Assembly: GCF_002269255.1 (NCBI RefSeq)
Contig: NZ_CP022823.1
Coordinates: forward strand, 3,844,001-3,908,000
DNA length: 64,000 bases
Source: Klebsiella quasivariicola
GTDB taxonomy: Bacteria; Pseudomonadota; Gammaproteobacteria; Enterobacterales; Enterobacteriaceae
Direction: 5' to 3'
The translations under genes were made by a program, and so were the position numbers. The notes beneath the pieces were generated by a model. That model searched no databases. It was not told the DNA's origin and saw nothing but the letters and a program-made list of their open reading frames with translations. Positions 15,965 to 24,587 of this stretch are shown one piece after another (the stretch's first letter is position 1; every line of letters begins with the position of its first letter).

Positions 15965-17320
15965 TTATTCGCCAGCCGGCTTACGCGGGCGACGGCGGCG
16001 CGGCGGTTTGCCGTCCTGAGTGCGCGCTTTCGGCGCCTCGCCGTCCTGACGACGCGGGGCGCTGCTCTGGCTGCGCGGCTGTCCGCTGCGCCCCTGCCCC
16101 TGGCCGCCGCGTCCCTGACCCTGACCACGACCGCCGCCACGCTGCTGGCGACCGTTCTGGATAGGTTCGGCTTTAATGGACGGATCCGGCTCATAGCCGG
16201 CAATCGCGATGCGCGGGATCTCTTTTTTCAGCAGGCGCTCGATATCGCGCAGCAGCTTGTGCTCATCCACGCACACCAGCGACAAGGCTTCGCCGGTGGC
16301 CGCCGCGCGGCCGGTACGCCCGATACGGTGGACGTAATCTTCCGGTACGTTCGGCAGCTCGTAGTTCACCACGTGCGGCAGCTCTTCGATATCCAGACCA
16401 CGGGCAGCGATATCGGTCGCCACCAGCACGCGAATGCCGCCGGATTTAAAGTCGGCCAGCGCGCGGGTACGCGCTCCCTGGCTCTTGTTGCCATGGATCG
16501 CCGCGCTGCGAATGCCGTCTTTGTTCAGCTGCTCCGCGAGGTGGTTGGCGCCATGCTTGGTACGGGTAAACACCAGCACCTGCTGCCAGTTGCCTTCGCC
16601 GATAAGCTGCGACAACAGTTCGCGCTTGCGGTTCTTATCAACGAAATGGACGTGCTGGGTGATCTGCTCGGACGCGGTGTTGCGGCGCGCCACTTCCACT
16701 TCCAGCGGGTTGTGCAGTAGTTTCTCGGCCAGGCCCTTGATCTCGTCGGAGAAGGTCGCCGAGAACAGCAGGTTCTGCCGACGCGCCGGCAGTTTGGCCA
16801 GTACGCGGCGGATGTCGTGGATAAAGCCCATATCCAGCATGCGGTCCGCTTCGTCCAGCACAAGGATTTCTACTTTATCCAGACTGACCGCGTTCTGATG
16901 TTCAAGGTCCAGCAGACGGCCCGGGGTGGCGACGAGGATATCGACGCCACCGCGCAGTTTCATCATCTGCGGGTTGATGCTCACGCCGCCGAATACCACC
17001 AGCGAGCGAATATTCAGGTATTTACTGTAATCGCGGACGTTCTCGCCCACCTGCGCCGCCAGCTCACGGGTCGGGGTCAGGATCAGCGCGCGTACCGGAC
17101 GACGGCCCTTTGCGTGCGGCTCATTCTGGATCAGGCGCTGCAGCAGCGGCAGGGTAAAGCCCGCCGTCTTACCGGTGCCGGTCTGGGCGCTGGCCATCAG
17201 GTCACGGCCCTGCAGTACCGCTGGAATGGCCTGCTGCTGGATAGGGGTCGGCTCAACGTAGCCCTGCTCAGCGACAGCGCGCAGGATATCGGGATTCAGG
17301 CCAAGGGAATCAAAAGACAT
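15965..17320 (-). CDS. rhlE: DEAD-box RNA helicase RhlE
   Basis: This 451-residue RNA helicase has all the usual motifs. The Q motif is GYVEPTPIQQQAIP, motif I ASAQTGTGKT, motif II VLDEADRMLDMG, motif III FSATF, motif V ATDIAARGLDIEEL and motif VI HRIGRTGR. The last 70 residues form an Arg/Gly-rich basic tail (GGGRGQGQGRGGQGQGRSG) typical of RhlE. In E. coli RhlE acts in ribosome maturation and RNA decay. The ATG at 17320 (MSFDSLGLNPD) matches the family; an upstream extension to 17398 is rejected. In E. coli it lies directly beside cecR; here a 5-kb operon separates them. Confidence 0.95.
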   Translation of the reverse strand: MSFDSLGLNPDILRAVAEQGYVEPTPIQQQAIPAVLQGRDLMASAQTGTGKTAGFTLPLLQRLIQNEPHAKGRRPVRALILTPTRELAAQVGENVRDYSKYLNIRSLVVFGGVSINPQMMKLRGGVDILVATPGRLLDLEHQNAVSLDKVEILVLDEADRMLDMGFIHDIRRVLAKLPARRQNLLFSATFSDEIKGLAEKLLHNPLEVEVARRNTASEQITQHVHFVDKNRKRELLSQLIGEGNWQQVLVFTRTKHGANHLAEQLNKDGIRSAAIHGNKSQGARTRALADFKSGGIRVLVATDIAARGLDIEELPHVVNYELPNVPEDYVHRIGRTGRAAATGEALSLVCVDEHKLLRDIERLLKKEIPRIAIAGYEPDPSIKAEPIQNGRQQRGGGRGQGQGRGGQGQGRSGQPRSQSSAPRRQDGEAPKARTQDGKPPRRRRPRKPAGE

Positions 17321-17486
17321 AACAACTCCGAACCGCCCCGGCCCGGTGAAGGGCGTAGTTTTCAGGGAGATTATTGCGATAGAGATGGCAAAAACCACAA
17401 TGCCATGAAGGGGCGCAGTCTAGCAGATTTTGTGACAGGCCGCATAAAATCTGCAAAAGAATGCCGGGTTTATCTGGCGGGGGGAG

Positions 17487-17514
17487 CAGGCCGCTGAGCG
17501 CGCTCAGCGGCCTG
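17487..17514 (-). terminator. 28-bp perfect palindrome after the transketolase operon
   Basis: Two 14-base arms (CAGGCCGCTGAGCG and its complement) lie 20 bases beyond the stop of the last operon gene. No T tract follows on the minus strand, so it may be a terminator without U run or an mRNA 3'-end stabiliser. Confidence 0.5.
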
Positions 17515-17533
17515 GTGCGTCATTGCAGCGCGG

Positions 17534-18526
17534 TTAACGCAGACGATACTTAATTTTTTCGACGATCTTCGCGGTGGAGATGCCATAGCGATCGTGAAGG
17601 GTCGGCAGCGCCCCGGCTAACAGGAACGCGTCGGGCAGCCCCACGCTATCCAGCTCACAGCGCACGCCCTTACGCATCAGCAGCGCGGCCACCGTCTCCC
17701 CTAACCCGCCGACCGCGGTATGGTTCTCGGCGGTTACCACCAGACGACCCGGCTTCGACGCCTGTTCAATAATCGCTTTTTCATCCAGCGGTTTGATGGT
17801 CGGCACGTGCAGGACCGCCACGCTGATGTTATCGGCCCGCAGCTTTTCAACCGCCTCCAGCGCGCGCATGGTCATCAGCCCGGAGGAGATGATCAGCACA
17901 TCGTTGCCCTCCTCCAGCAGCTTCGCTTTACCCAGTTCGAACTGATAGTCGTATTTATCCAGCACCAGCGGCACCTTACCGCGCAGCAGGCGCATATACA
18001 CCGGACCAGGGTGATCGGCGATAGCCGGCACCGCCTGCTCGATCTCCAGCGCATCGCAAGGATCGACGATGACCATCCCGGGGATACCGCGCATAATCGC
18101 CAGATCTTCGGTGGCCTGATGGCTAGGGCCATAGCCGGTCGTCAGGCCCGGCAGCGCCGCGCAGATCTTCACGTTCAGATGCTCTTCGGCGATAACCTGA
18201 TGGATAAAATCATAGGCGCGACGGGTCGCAAAGGCGGCATAGGTGGTGGCAAAGGGAATAAATCCCTCCTTCGCCATCCCCCCTGCCGCCGCCATCAGCA
18301 GCTGTTCGGCCATTCCCATCTGGAAAAAACGATCCGGGAAGGCCTGGGCGAAAATATGCAGGTCGGTATATTTTGACAGATCCGCGGTCATGCCGACGAT
18401 TTCCGGGCGCTGCGCCGCCAGTTTTGACAACGCGACGCCGAAGGGCGCAGAGACGGTCGCCTGGCCTTCATCAGCAATCGAGGCGATCATCGCCGACGTT
18501 TTTAAACGGGGTTGACTCTGGCTCAT
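17534..18526 (-). CDS. Transketolase-like protein, C-terminal subunit
   Basis: This 330-residue protein covers the pyrimidine-binding and C-terminal domains of a transketolase. The transket_pyr block shows FGVALSKLAAQRPEIVGMTADLSKYT, the cofactor-activating region FFQMGMAEQLLMAAAGGMAKEG and GLTTGYGPSHQATEDLAIMRGIPGM. The C-terminal domain has VVTAENHTAVGGLGETVAALL. Together with the preceding gene it forms a split, thiamine-diphosphate enzyme moving two-carbon ketol units. Its ATG overlaps the stop of the N-terminal subunit by one base. The physiological substrate cannot be read from sequence. The chromosomal full-length transketolases lie elsewhere in such genomes. Confidence 0.88.
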   Translation of the reverse strand: MSQSQPRLKTSAMIASIADEGQATVSAPFGVALSKLAAQRPEIVGMTADLSKYTDLHIFAQAFPDRFFQMGMAEQLLMAAAGGMAKEGFIPFATTYAAFATRRAYDFIHQVIAEEHLNVKICAALPGLTTGYGPSHQATEDLAIMRGIPGMVIVDPCDALEIEQAVPAIADHPGPVYMRLLRGKVPLVLDKYDYQFELGKAKLLEEGNDVLIISSGLMTMRALEAVEKLRADNISVAVLHVPTIKPLDEKAIIEQASKPGRLVVTAENHTAVGGLGETVAALLMRKGVRCELDSVGLPDAFLLAGALPTLHDRYGISTAKIVEKIKYRLR

Positions 18527-19371
18527 TACAGCACTCCTTCCGGTTTGTTAGCATCCAGCACGGCGATCGCTTTTTGCCATTCGTCTGCATCGACGCGAAT
18601 AAAATGGTTTTTATCGCGGGTTTCGAGGAACGGCACCCCTTTGCCCATCAGCGTGTCGCATAAAATGACCCGCGGCTGGTTGCCGGAATAACTTTTCGCG
18701 TTGTCAAAGGCGGCCATCACCGCCGCCAGATCGTTACCGTCCACGCGCTGTACGTACCAGCCGAATGCGGCCCATTTTTCATGCAGCGGCTCGAAGCCGA
18801 GGATTTTGCGTGAATCGCCGTCAGCCTGCTGTTTGTTGACGTCGACAAGATTAATCAGGTTGGTCAGGCCATAGTGAGCCGCCGACATCGCCGCCTCCCA
18901 GGTCGACCCTTCGTCCAGTTCCCCATCGGACATGGAGTTGTAGACCCAGGCCGTGCTCTGTTTCTGCCGCAGCCCGAGCGCCATACCGACGGCGATGGAC
19001 AGCCCCTGCCCCAGCGAACCGCCGGACATCTCCATCCCTGGCGTGTAGGTCGCCATACCGGACATCGGCAGGCGGCTGTCGTCGGAGCCATAGGTTTCCA
19101 GCTCGGCTTCCGGGATAATGCCCGCCTCCAGCAGCGCGGCATAATAGGCGATGGCGTAATGACCGTGAGAGAGCAGGAAGCGATCGCGCCCCTCCCACTC
19201 GGGATCTTCCGGGCGATAGGTCATCGCGTGGCTGAAGGCGGTCGCCAGTACATCGGCATAGCCCAGCGCCTGGCCGATATAGCCCTGCCCCTGAACTTCC
19301 CCCATTTGCAGGGCGTAGCGACGAATACGCCACGCCGCCGCGGCGACTTTTTGTGATTCGGTGATCTTCAT
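18526..19371 (-). CDS. Transketolase-like protein, N-terminal (TPP-binding) subunit
   Basis: This 281-residue protein carries the thiamine-diphosphate-binding half of a split transketolase. Conserved pieces are LLSHGHYAIAYYAALLEAG, GMEMSGGSLGQGLSIAVGMALG and the cofactor motif SDGELDEGSTWEAAMSAAHYGLTNLINLVDVNKQQADG. That motif normally begins GDGE; here it reads SDGE, keeping the metal-binding aspartate. The gene starts 13 bases after the SDR gene and is translationally coupled to the C-terminal subunit, so both are made in equal amounts. Confidence 0.88.
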   Translation of the reverse strand: MKITESQKVAAAAWRIRRYALQMGEVQGQGYIGQALGYADVLATAFSHAMTYRPEDPEWEGRDRFLLSHGHYAIAYYAALLEAGIIPEAELETYGSDDSRLPMSGMATYTPGMEMSGGSLGQGLSIAVGMALGLRQKQSTAWVYNSMSDGELDEGSTWEAAMSAAHYGLTNLINLVDVNKQQADGDSRKILGFEPLHEKWAAFGWYVQRVDGNDLAAVMAAFDNAKSYSGNQPRVILCDTLMGKGVPFLETRDKNHFIRVDADEWQKAIAVLDANKPEGVL

Positions 19372-19384
19372 CTGTTTGCCTCGC

Positions 19385-20134
19385 TTAGTGAATTAACATG
19401 CCGCCGTTAACGTCCAGGGTGATACCGGTGGAGTAGGAAGAGAGGTCGCTGCCGAGGAACAGCGCGGCGCGCGCGATGTCTACCGCGTCGCCGAGGCGGT
19501 TCATCGGGATCCCGGCAAGAATGTTGGCCGTCATGTCGTCGGTCAGCTTGCCGGCGGTAATGTCGGTCTGAATCAGCCCCGGGGTGATGCAGTTAACGCG
19601 GACGTTATCCGGGCCCAGTTCGCGCGCCATCGCCCGCGCCAGGCCAAGCACCCCAGCTTTTGCCGCGCTGTAGTGCGGGCCGCCGAAGATACCGCCGCCG
19701 CGCTGGGCGGAAACAGAAGAGATGCAGACGATGCTGCCGGATTTTTGCGCCCGCATGGTGGGAATTACCGCCTGCGACATCAGCAGCGTGCCGCGCAGGC
19801 TGACATCGAGCACGGCGTCATAGTTGGCGCGCTTGATATCCATCAGCTTCAGCGGCTGGGTAATTCCGGCGTTATTGACCAGTACATCGACCCGACCATA
19901 TTTCGCCAGGATCTGTTCAATGGCCGCCTGCACCTGCACTTCGTCGGCGACGTTGGCCGCCAGGCCAAGATGGCCTTCACCCAGCGCCGCCGCCGCGGTT
20001 TTGCTGGCTTCGCCATTGAGGTCGATAATGACCACTTTCGCGCCGTTGTCGGCGAATAATTTCGCGGTGGCGAAACCCAAACCGCGTGCGGAGGCCGCGC
20101 CAGTAATAATGGCGACTTTATCTTTTAATAACAT
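19385..20134 (-). CDS. Short-chain dehydrogenase/reductase
   Basis: This 249-residue classical SDR acts as an NAD(P)-dependent oxidoreductase. The cofactor motif is ITGAASARGLGFATA near the N-terminus. Further on are VLVNNAGI, the catalytic serine in ICISSVSAQ, and YSAAKAG with the Tyr and Lys. The acidic residue in VVIIDLNGEA at the end of beta-2 favours NAD over NADP. The ATG at 20134 is preferred because GGAG precedes it; an ATG six codons earlier lacks a ribosome site. It lies between the transporter and transketolase genes, so it probably oxidises or reduces the imported sugar-like substrate. Confidence 0.88.
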   Translation of the reverse strand: MLLKDKVAIITGAASARGLGFATAKLFADNGAKVVIIDLNGEASKTAAAALGEGHLGLAANVADEVQVQAAIEQILAKYGRVDVLVNNAGITQPLKLMDIKRANYDAVLDVSLRGTLLMSQAVIPTMRAQKSGSIVCISSVSAQRGGGIFGGPHYSAAKAGVLGLARAMARELGPDNVRVNCITPGLIQTDITAGKLTDDMTANILAGIPMNRLGDAVDIARAALFLGSDLSSYSTGITLDVNGGMLIH

Positions 20135-20184
20135 AGTTTCACTCCATGACATTACGTCATATTAATTAACAGGATATATTTCCG

Positions 20185-21516
20185 TTATTGTGGTTCATCG
20201 AGGAAGAGAATCACCACCAAACCAATGGCGGCGCAGATACCAAAATAGGTAAATACAGAATTAAAACTCCCCGTTTTATCAAGTAAGAAACCGGCTGCCA
20301 TCGGCGCGACAAATCCACCGAGGTTGCCGCCGCTATTAATTATGGAAGAAGCGATCGGATAGGTTTTGCTATCCGAAACGGCCATACCGTAAGCGGTAAA
20401 AGCCGGCCAGCCGATATTCAAACAAAAACCGACAAAAAATAATCCAATACAGACCGCCAGGGTGCTCGCCGGGATATTCAGCATAATTAACATCATGACC
20501 ACCGTTGACACCGCAGTAAACATCATGGTGGGTTTACGTCGGCGGCCCAGGACTTTATCTGAAATCCACCCGCCGCCGATCGCGCCAATAAAGCCGCCGA
20601 TGCACGGCATACTGGCTACGAAGCCCATACTCATTACATCAAAGCCACGCTCTTTGACTAAATACAGGGGGATCCAGGTTAATAATCCGTACAGCACGCT
20701 AACCATCATAAAATACGCCAGGCAGTCACCGAGAATATTTTTTGAGGTGAATAAGCCTTTCGCCGTATCAATTGGCGCCATCTTCTTTACCCGAATGATT
20801 TTATCCAGCCAGGTGAATCGATCGGCAATTAATATATTTTCGCGTACGCTATTATTATGACTTTCACGCCCGGCATTAATCTCTGCCAGTTCGCTTTGTG
20901 AAACAAATCCGCTTTCTGATGGCTTTGACTTCACCAATAAATACCAGGCTATCGCTGCCACAATCCCGGGTATCGCGAAGGAGAAAAAGACCCATCGCCA
21001 GCCCCAGGTCACCGCAATCCACACCGCCAGCGGCGGGACGATAATCGGCGCAAACATAGTGGCCGCGATATATACGCCGGTTGCTGTGGCTTTCTCCTTT
21101 GGTGGAAACCAGTTATTTATGGTGGAAGCCAGCCCCACCGGGCATGGCCCTTCGCTAAGGCCCAGTCCCAACCGCACCAGCTTCAGGCCAAACACCGAGC
21201 TTACCGTGCCCATTAGCCAGGTAAAGGCGGAGAAACCGAAAATGGACAGTGAGACCAGCCCCCGGGTACCGCGTTTGGCGATGAAAAAGCCGGCCGGGAT
21301 CTGGCTTACCGCATAGCCGAGGAAAAACATACTGGCAATCGCCCCGGCTTCAAAATTGTTGATATGAAATTCATCAATGATAAACGGCAGTACCGCGCCG
21401 ATATTTGTTCTGTCGGCGTAATTTATGGCATACACCAGAAAAATCATCGTCAAAACTACGAGACGATATTTTGTTTTCCTGGCGTCAGTACAGACTAGTG
21501 TATCTATACGTGACAT
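20185..21516 (-). CDS. MFS transporter, anion:cation symporter (sugar-acid) type
   Basis: This 443-residue inner-membrane carrier has 12 predicted helices. MFS family motifs are YAINYADRTNIGAVLPFI in helix 1, IPAGFFIAKRGTRG in the 2-3 loop and GPCPVGLASTINNWFPPKEKATATGVY. This pattern marks the anion:cation symporter subfamily (hexuronate, glucarate, phthalate permeases), which import organic acids with protons or sodium. It is the first gene of a four-gene operon and faces a divergent LysR gene. The most economical reading is import of a sugar acid or related hydroxy-acid handled by the SDR and the transketolase pair. Confidence 0.85.
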   Translation of the reverse strand: MSRIDTLVCTDARKTKYRLVVLTMIFLVYAINYADRTNIGAVLPFIIDEFHINNFEAGAIASMFFLGYAVSQIPAGFFIAKRGTRGLVSLSIFGFSAFTWLMGTVSSVFGLKLVRLGLGLSEGPCPVGLASTINNWFPPKEKATATGVYIAATMFAPIIVPPLAVWIAVTWGWRWVFFSFAIPGIVAAIAWYLLVKSKPSESGFVSQSELAEINAGRESHNNSVRENILIADRFTWLDKIIRVKKMAPIDTAKGLFTSKNILGDCLAYFMMVSVLYGLLTWIPLYLVKERGFDVMSMGFVASMPCIGGFIGAIGGGWISDKVLGRRRKPTMMFTAVSTVVMMLIMLNIPASTLAVCIGLFFVGFCLNIGWPAFTAYGMAVSDSKTYPIASSIINSGGNLGGFVAPMAAGFLLDKTGSFNSVFTYFGICAAIGLVVILFLDEPQ

Positions 21517-21935
21517 AGGGTTTCCTCATCTTATACCTCATCCACCTCACTGCCCGTTGCCGCTTCGGATCACCGCGTTTTCACTTTCCATACAGCAGCA
21601 GGAGATAAATATCTTTTCGCTCAGCTAAACAGGTGGTTAGGTGTTTTATTATGGCGATCTCAACGCATCGCCGTTTGTGATCAGGCCTGTGAGAGGAATA
21701 TAACAACCCCACAATGAAACGGTATTCAAAAAACCTCAATTATGATTGAGAAAAATTGAGTTAGTGACTTCCCGCAAATTTTTAGCGTTTACTGACAGGC
21801 GCTCTTTTAATGAGATAAATTGTTAAGCCCATCACAAATTAACGTTGTTTTTTCGCTTTTCCCTATGCTGGCTATCCTGGCTGCGCCACGCTGTTCGCTA
21901 TTTTATTTTATTCGCGCCCTGCGCAGGATGCCGTC
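21517..21935. promoter_or_regulatory. Divergent intergenic region with LysR-type candidate operator
   Basis: These 419 AT-rich bases separate the MFS operon and its LysR gene. CTCAAT-N4-ATTGAG (21735-21750) is a perfect interrupted palindrome, and a further ATTGAG follows at 21755-21760, giving spaced half-sites of the kind LysR regulators occupy. I could not place either promoter with confidence. Confidence 0.45.
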
Positions 21936-22859
21936 ATGAGTCAACCGCTGCCCAATAAAAATTTGCCGATGCCCTCTTTACGCAATATCCAGGCGTTTAT
22001 TGAAGTCGCCGATACCGGCAGTCTCAACCTGGCCGCAGAGAATCTCAACATTACCGCCTCGGCGGTCAGCCACCAGATAGCCAGCCTGGAGCACTTTCTG
22101 GGGAAAAAACTCTTCTCCCGCAGTAGCAAGGGCGTCATGTTGACCGCGGTGGGAGAAAAATATCTCAAAGAGGTTTCCGGCGCGCTGAATATGATTGGCC
22201 AGGCCACCAGCCAGGTGATCAACGATATTCATCAGGATTATTTACGTATTCACTCGGCGCCGAGTTTCGGCCTGCTGTGGCTGATGCCTCGTCTGGATAA
22301 ATTCCGCCAGGCGTGGCCGACGTTAAAAATCAGCCTGACCTGCTCATATGAAAGCATCCAGTTCTCGCGGGATAATATTGATATCGATATTCGCCACGGC
22401 CTGTCACAGTGGCCGACGCTGATGGTCAGAACCATTAAAAATGAATGCGTACTGCCCTACAGCGCAGCCTCTTATTTAGCCGACCACCCTGTTCGCACCC
22501 CGGAAGATCTGCTGGCCTGCGATCTGATCCACTCCGACAGTACCTTAATTAACTGGAGCAACTGGCTGTCGTGGCACAAGGTCCGCGGCTGGCACAAAAA
22601 CTTTATCTTTAACTTCGACCGGTCATACATGAGTATTGAGGCAGCCCGAATGGGGATGGGAGTGATCCTTGAAAGCAATCTGCTGGCCGGCGGCCATGTG
22701 CGCCAGGGGCAGCTGACGCCGGTATTTGCCGACGAGCGGAGTATGCCGGTCGGCGCGCACCACTTCGTTCTCCCCCACGCCAATGAACAGAAGGAGAAGG
22801 TTCAGCGCTTCTTCACCTGGGTCGCCGGGGAGCTACAGGAAGACGGTTTTCATATTTAG
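21936..22859 (+). CDS. LysR-family transcriptional regulator (GcvA type)
   Basis: This 307-residue LysR regulator has an N-terminal winged helix-turn-helix (residues about 13-72: SLRNIQAFIEVADTGSLNLAAENLNITASAVSHQIASLEHFLG) and a C-terminal inducer-binding domain with IDIDIRHGLSQWPTLMV, as in the GcvA/AmpR subgroup. AGGAT lies about nine bases before the ATG. It is transcribed divergently from the MFS-SDR-transketolase operon and most likely controls it in response to the imported substrate or a derivative. It is not one of the well-known named regulators. Confidence 0.88.
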   Translation: MSQPLPNKNLPMPSLRNIQAFIEVADTGSLNLAAENLNITASAVSHQIASLEHFLGKKLFSRSSKGVMLTAVGEKYLKEVSGALNMIGQATSQVINDIHQDYLRIHSAPSFGLLWLMPRLDKFRQAWPTLKISLTCSYESIQFSRDNIDIDIRHGLSQWPTLMVRTIKNECVLPYSAASYLADHPVRTPEDLLACDLIHSDSTLINWSNWLSWHKVRGWHKNFIFNFDRSYMSIEAARMGMGVILESNLLAGGHVRQGQLTPVFADERSMPVGAHHFVLPHANEQKEKVQRFFTWVAGELQEDGFHI

Positions 22860-22897
22860 TCCTGGCGGGTGGACAAACCGCCAGTCGGCGCCTAAAG

Positions 22898-22917
22898 TTA
22901 ATCAATCGATTGATTAA
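22898..22917 (+). promoter_or_regulatory. Perfect palindromic operator upstream of cecR
   Basis: TTAATCAATCGATTGATTAA is a 20-base perfect palindrome 15 bases before the cecR ATG. TetR-family repressors typically bind such sites in their own promoters, and CecR of E. coli represses its own operon, so this is the likely autoregulatory operator. Confidence 0.75.
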
Positions 22918-22932
22918 TTTTTGCAGAACGCG

Positions 22933-23592
22933 ATGACCACTAAAGGCGAACAGGCAAAAAGTCAGCTTATCGCAGCCGCTATCGCCCAGTTTGGCGAATA
23001 CGGCCAGCATGCCACCACCCGCGATATCGCCGCCCAGGCCGGGCAGAATATCGCCGCGATCACCTATTATTTTGGCTCGAAAGACGACCTGTACCTCGCC
23101 TGCGCCCAGTGGATCGCCGATTTTATCGGGGATAATTTTCGTCCGCACGCTGAAGCGGCAGAGGCCTTGCTTGCCAGTGAGGCCCCCGATCGCCAGGCAA
23201 TACGCACCTTGATCCTCAGCGCCTGCCACAACATGATCCTGCTGCTGACCCAGGATGACACGGTTAACTTAAGCAAGTTCATTTCCCGTGAGCAGCTGGC
23301 GCCGACCGCCGCGTACCATCTGATCCACCAGCAGGTGATCGCCCCCCTGCACCACTATCTCACCCGGCTGATTGCCGCCTGGACCGGCCGCGATGCCGGT
23401 GATACGCAAATGATCCTCCACACCCACGCCCTGCTGGGCGAGGTGCTGGCTTTTCGTCTCGGGCGCGAAACCATTCTGTTGCGCACCGGCTGGACGCAGT
23501 TTGACGCGCAAAAAACCGAACAAATTTTCGCAGTCATTACCTGCCATATCGATTTCATTCTGCATGGGTTATCGCAAAGGAGTTTGGGCTGA
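22933..23592 (+). CDS. cecR: TetR-family regulator CecR (YbiH)
   Basis: This 219-residue regulator has an N-terminal TetR helix-turn-helix (AAAIAQFGEYGQHATTRDIAAQAGQNIAAITYYFGSKDDLY) and a C-terminal ligand domain. It matches E. coli CecR (YbiH), which represses the ybhGFSR exporter and affects sensitivity to cefoperazone and chloramphenicol. Two starts are possible, TTG at 22921 and ATG at 22933; neither has a good ribosome site, and I prefer the ATG. Its stop overlaps the ybhG start by one base (TGATG). A perfect 20-bp palindrome precedes it. Confidence 0.9.
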   Translation: MTTKGEQAKSQLIAAAIAQFGEYGQHATTRDIAAQAGQNIAAITYYFGSKDDLYLACAQWIADFIGDNFRPHAEAAEALLASEAPDRQAIRTLILSACHNMILLLTQDDTVNLSKFISREQLAPTAAYHLIHQQVIAPLHHYLTRLIAAWTGRDAGDTQMILHTHALLGEVLAFRLGRETILLRTGWTQFDAQKTEQIFAVITCHIDFILHGLSQRSLG

Positions 23593-24587
23593 TGAAAAAA
23601 CCCGTCGTCGTCATTCTGTTGATTGTGATTATTCTCGCCGCGCTGGGCGGCGGCTGGTGGTGGTACCAGAACAGCCGGCAGCAGCCGCTGACCCTGTATG
23701 GCAATGTCGATATCCGCACCGTCAACATGAGCTTCCGCGTCGGCGGCAGGCTAGCCTCGCTGACCGTCGACGAAGGCGACAGCATCCGCGCCGGGCAAAC
23801 CCTCGGCGAGCTTGACCGTGCCCCCTATGAAAACGCCCTGCTGCAGGCCCAGGCCAATGTCTCCACCGCCCAGGCGCAGTATGACCTGATGATGGCCGGC
23901 TACCGCTCGGAAGAGATTGCCCAGGCCGCGGCGGCGGTAAAACAGGCGCAGGCCGCTTACGACTATGCGCAAAACTTTTATCAGCGCCAGCTCGGGCTGC
24001 GCGCCAGCAGCGCCATTTCCGCCAACGATCTGGAGAACGCCCGCTCCTCACGTGACCAGGCGCAGGCAACGCTCAAATCGGCGCAGGATAAGCTGCGTCA
24101 GTACCGCGCCGGTAACCGCCCGCAGGAGATAGCGCAGGCCAAAGCCAGCCTGGAACAAGCGCAGGCGGCATTGGCCCAGGCCAAACTGGACCTGCACGAC
24201 ACCGTGCTCACCGCCCCTTCTGACGGCACCCTGATGACCCGCGCCGTCGAGCCCGGCACCATGCTGAACGCTGGCGGCACCGTGCTGACGCTGTCCTTAA
24301 CCCATCCGGTATGGGTCCGCGCCTACGTTGACGAGAAAAACCTCGGCCAGGCGCAGCCGGGACAAGAAGTGCTGCTCTATACCGACGGCCGGCCGGACAA
24401 GCCCTATCACGGTAAAATCGGCTTTGTCTCGCCGAGCGCTGAATTCACGCCGAAGACCGTCGAGACTCCCGATCTGCGCACCGATCTGGTCTACCGTCTG
24501 CGCATTGTGGTGACCGACGCCGACGGCGCGCTGCGTCAGGGGATGCCGGTGACCGTCTCCTTTAACAACGGGAACGGACATGAGTGA
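23592..24587 (+). CDS. ybhG: HlyD-type membrane fusion protein YbhG
   Basis: This 331-residue periplasmic adaptor is anchored by one N-terminal membrane segment (VVVILLIVIILAALGGGWWWY). Two half-lipoyl domains (VNMSFRVGGRLASLTVDEGDSIRAGQTLGELD and DTVLTAPSDGTLMTRAVEPGTMLNAGG) flank a long alpha-helical hairpin rich in Ala and Gln (about residues 75-200). It would connect the YbhFSR ABC exporter to the outer-membrane channel TolC. It is coupled to cecR upstream and overlaps ybhF by eight bases. Confidence 0.92.
   Translation: MKKPVVVILLIVIILAALGGGWWWYQNSRQQPLTLYGNVDIRTVNMSFRVGGRLASLTVDEGDSIRAGQTLGELDRAPYENALLQAQANVSTAQAQYDLMMAGYRSEEIAQAAAAVKQAQAAYDYAQNFYQRQLGLRASSAISANDLENARSSRDQAQATLKSAQDKLRQYRAGNRPQEIAQAKASLEQAQAALAQAKLDLHDTVLTAPSDGTLMTRAVEPGTMLNAGGTVLTLSLTHPVWVRAYVDEKNLGQAQPGQEVLLYTDGRPDKPYHGKIGFVSPSAEFTPKTVETPDLRTDLVYRLRIVVTDADGALRQGMPVTVSFNNGNGHE

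Noticed and set aside
17487..17514. Palindrome read as a recombination or attachment site
   Set aside because: No integrase or direct-repeat partner was seen; its place just after an operon suggests a transcript-end structure.
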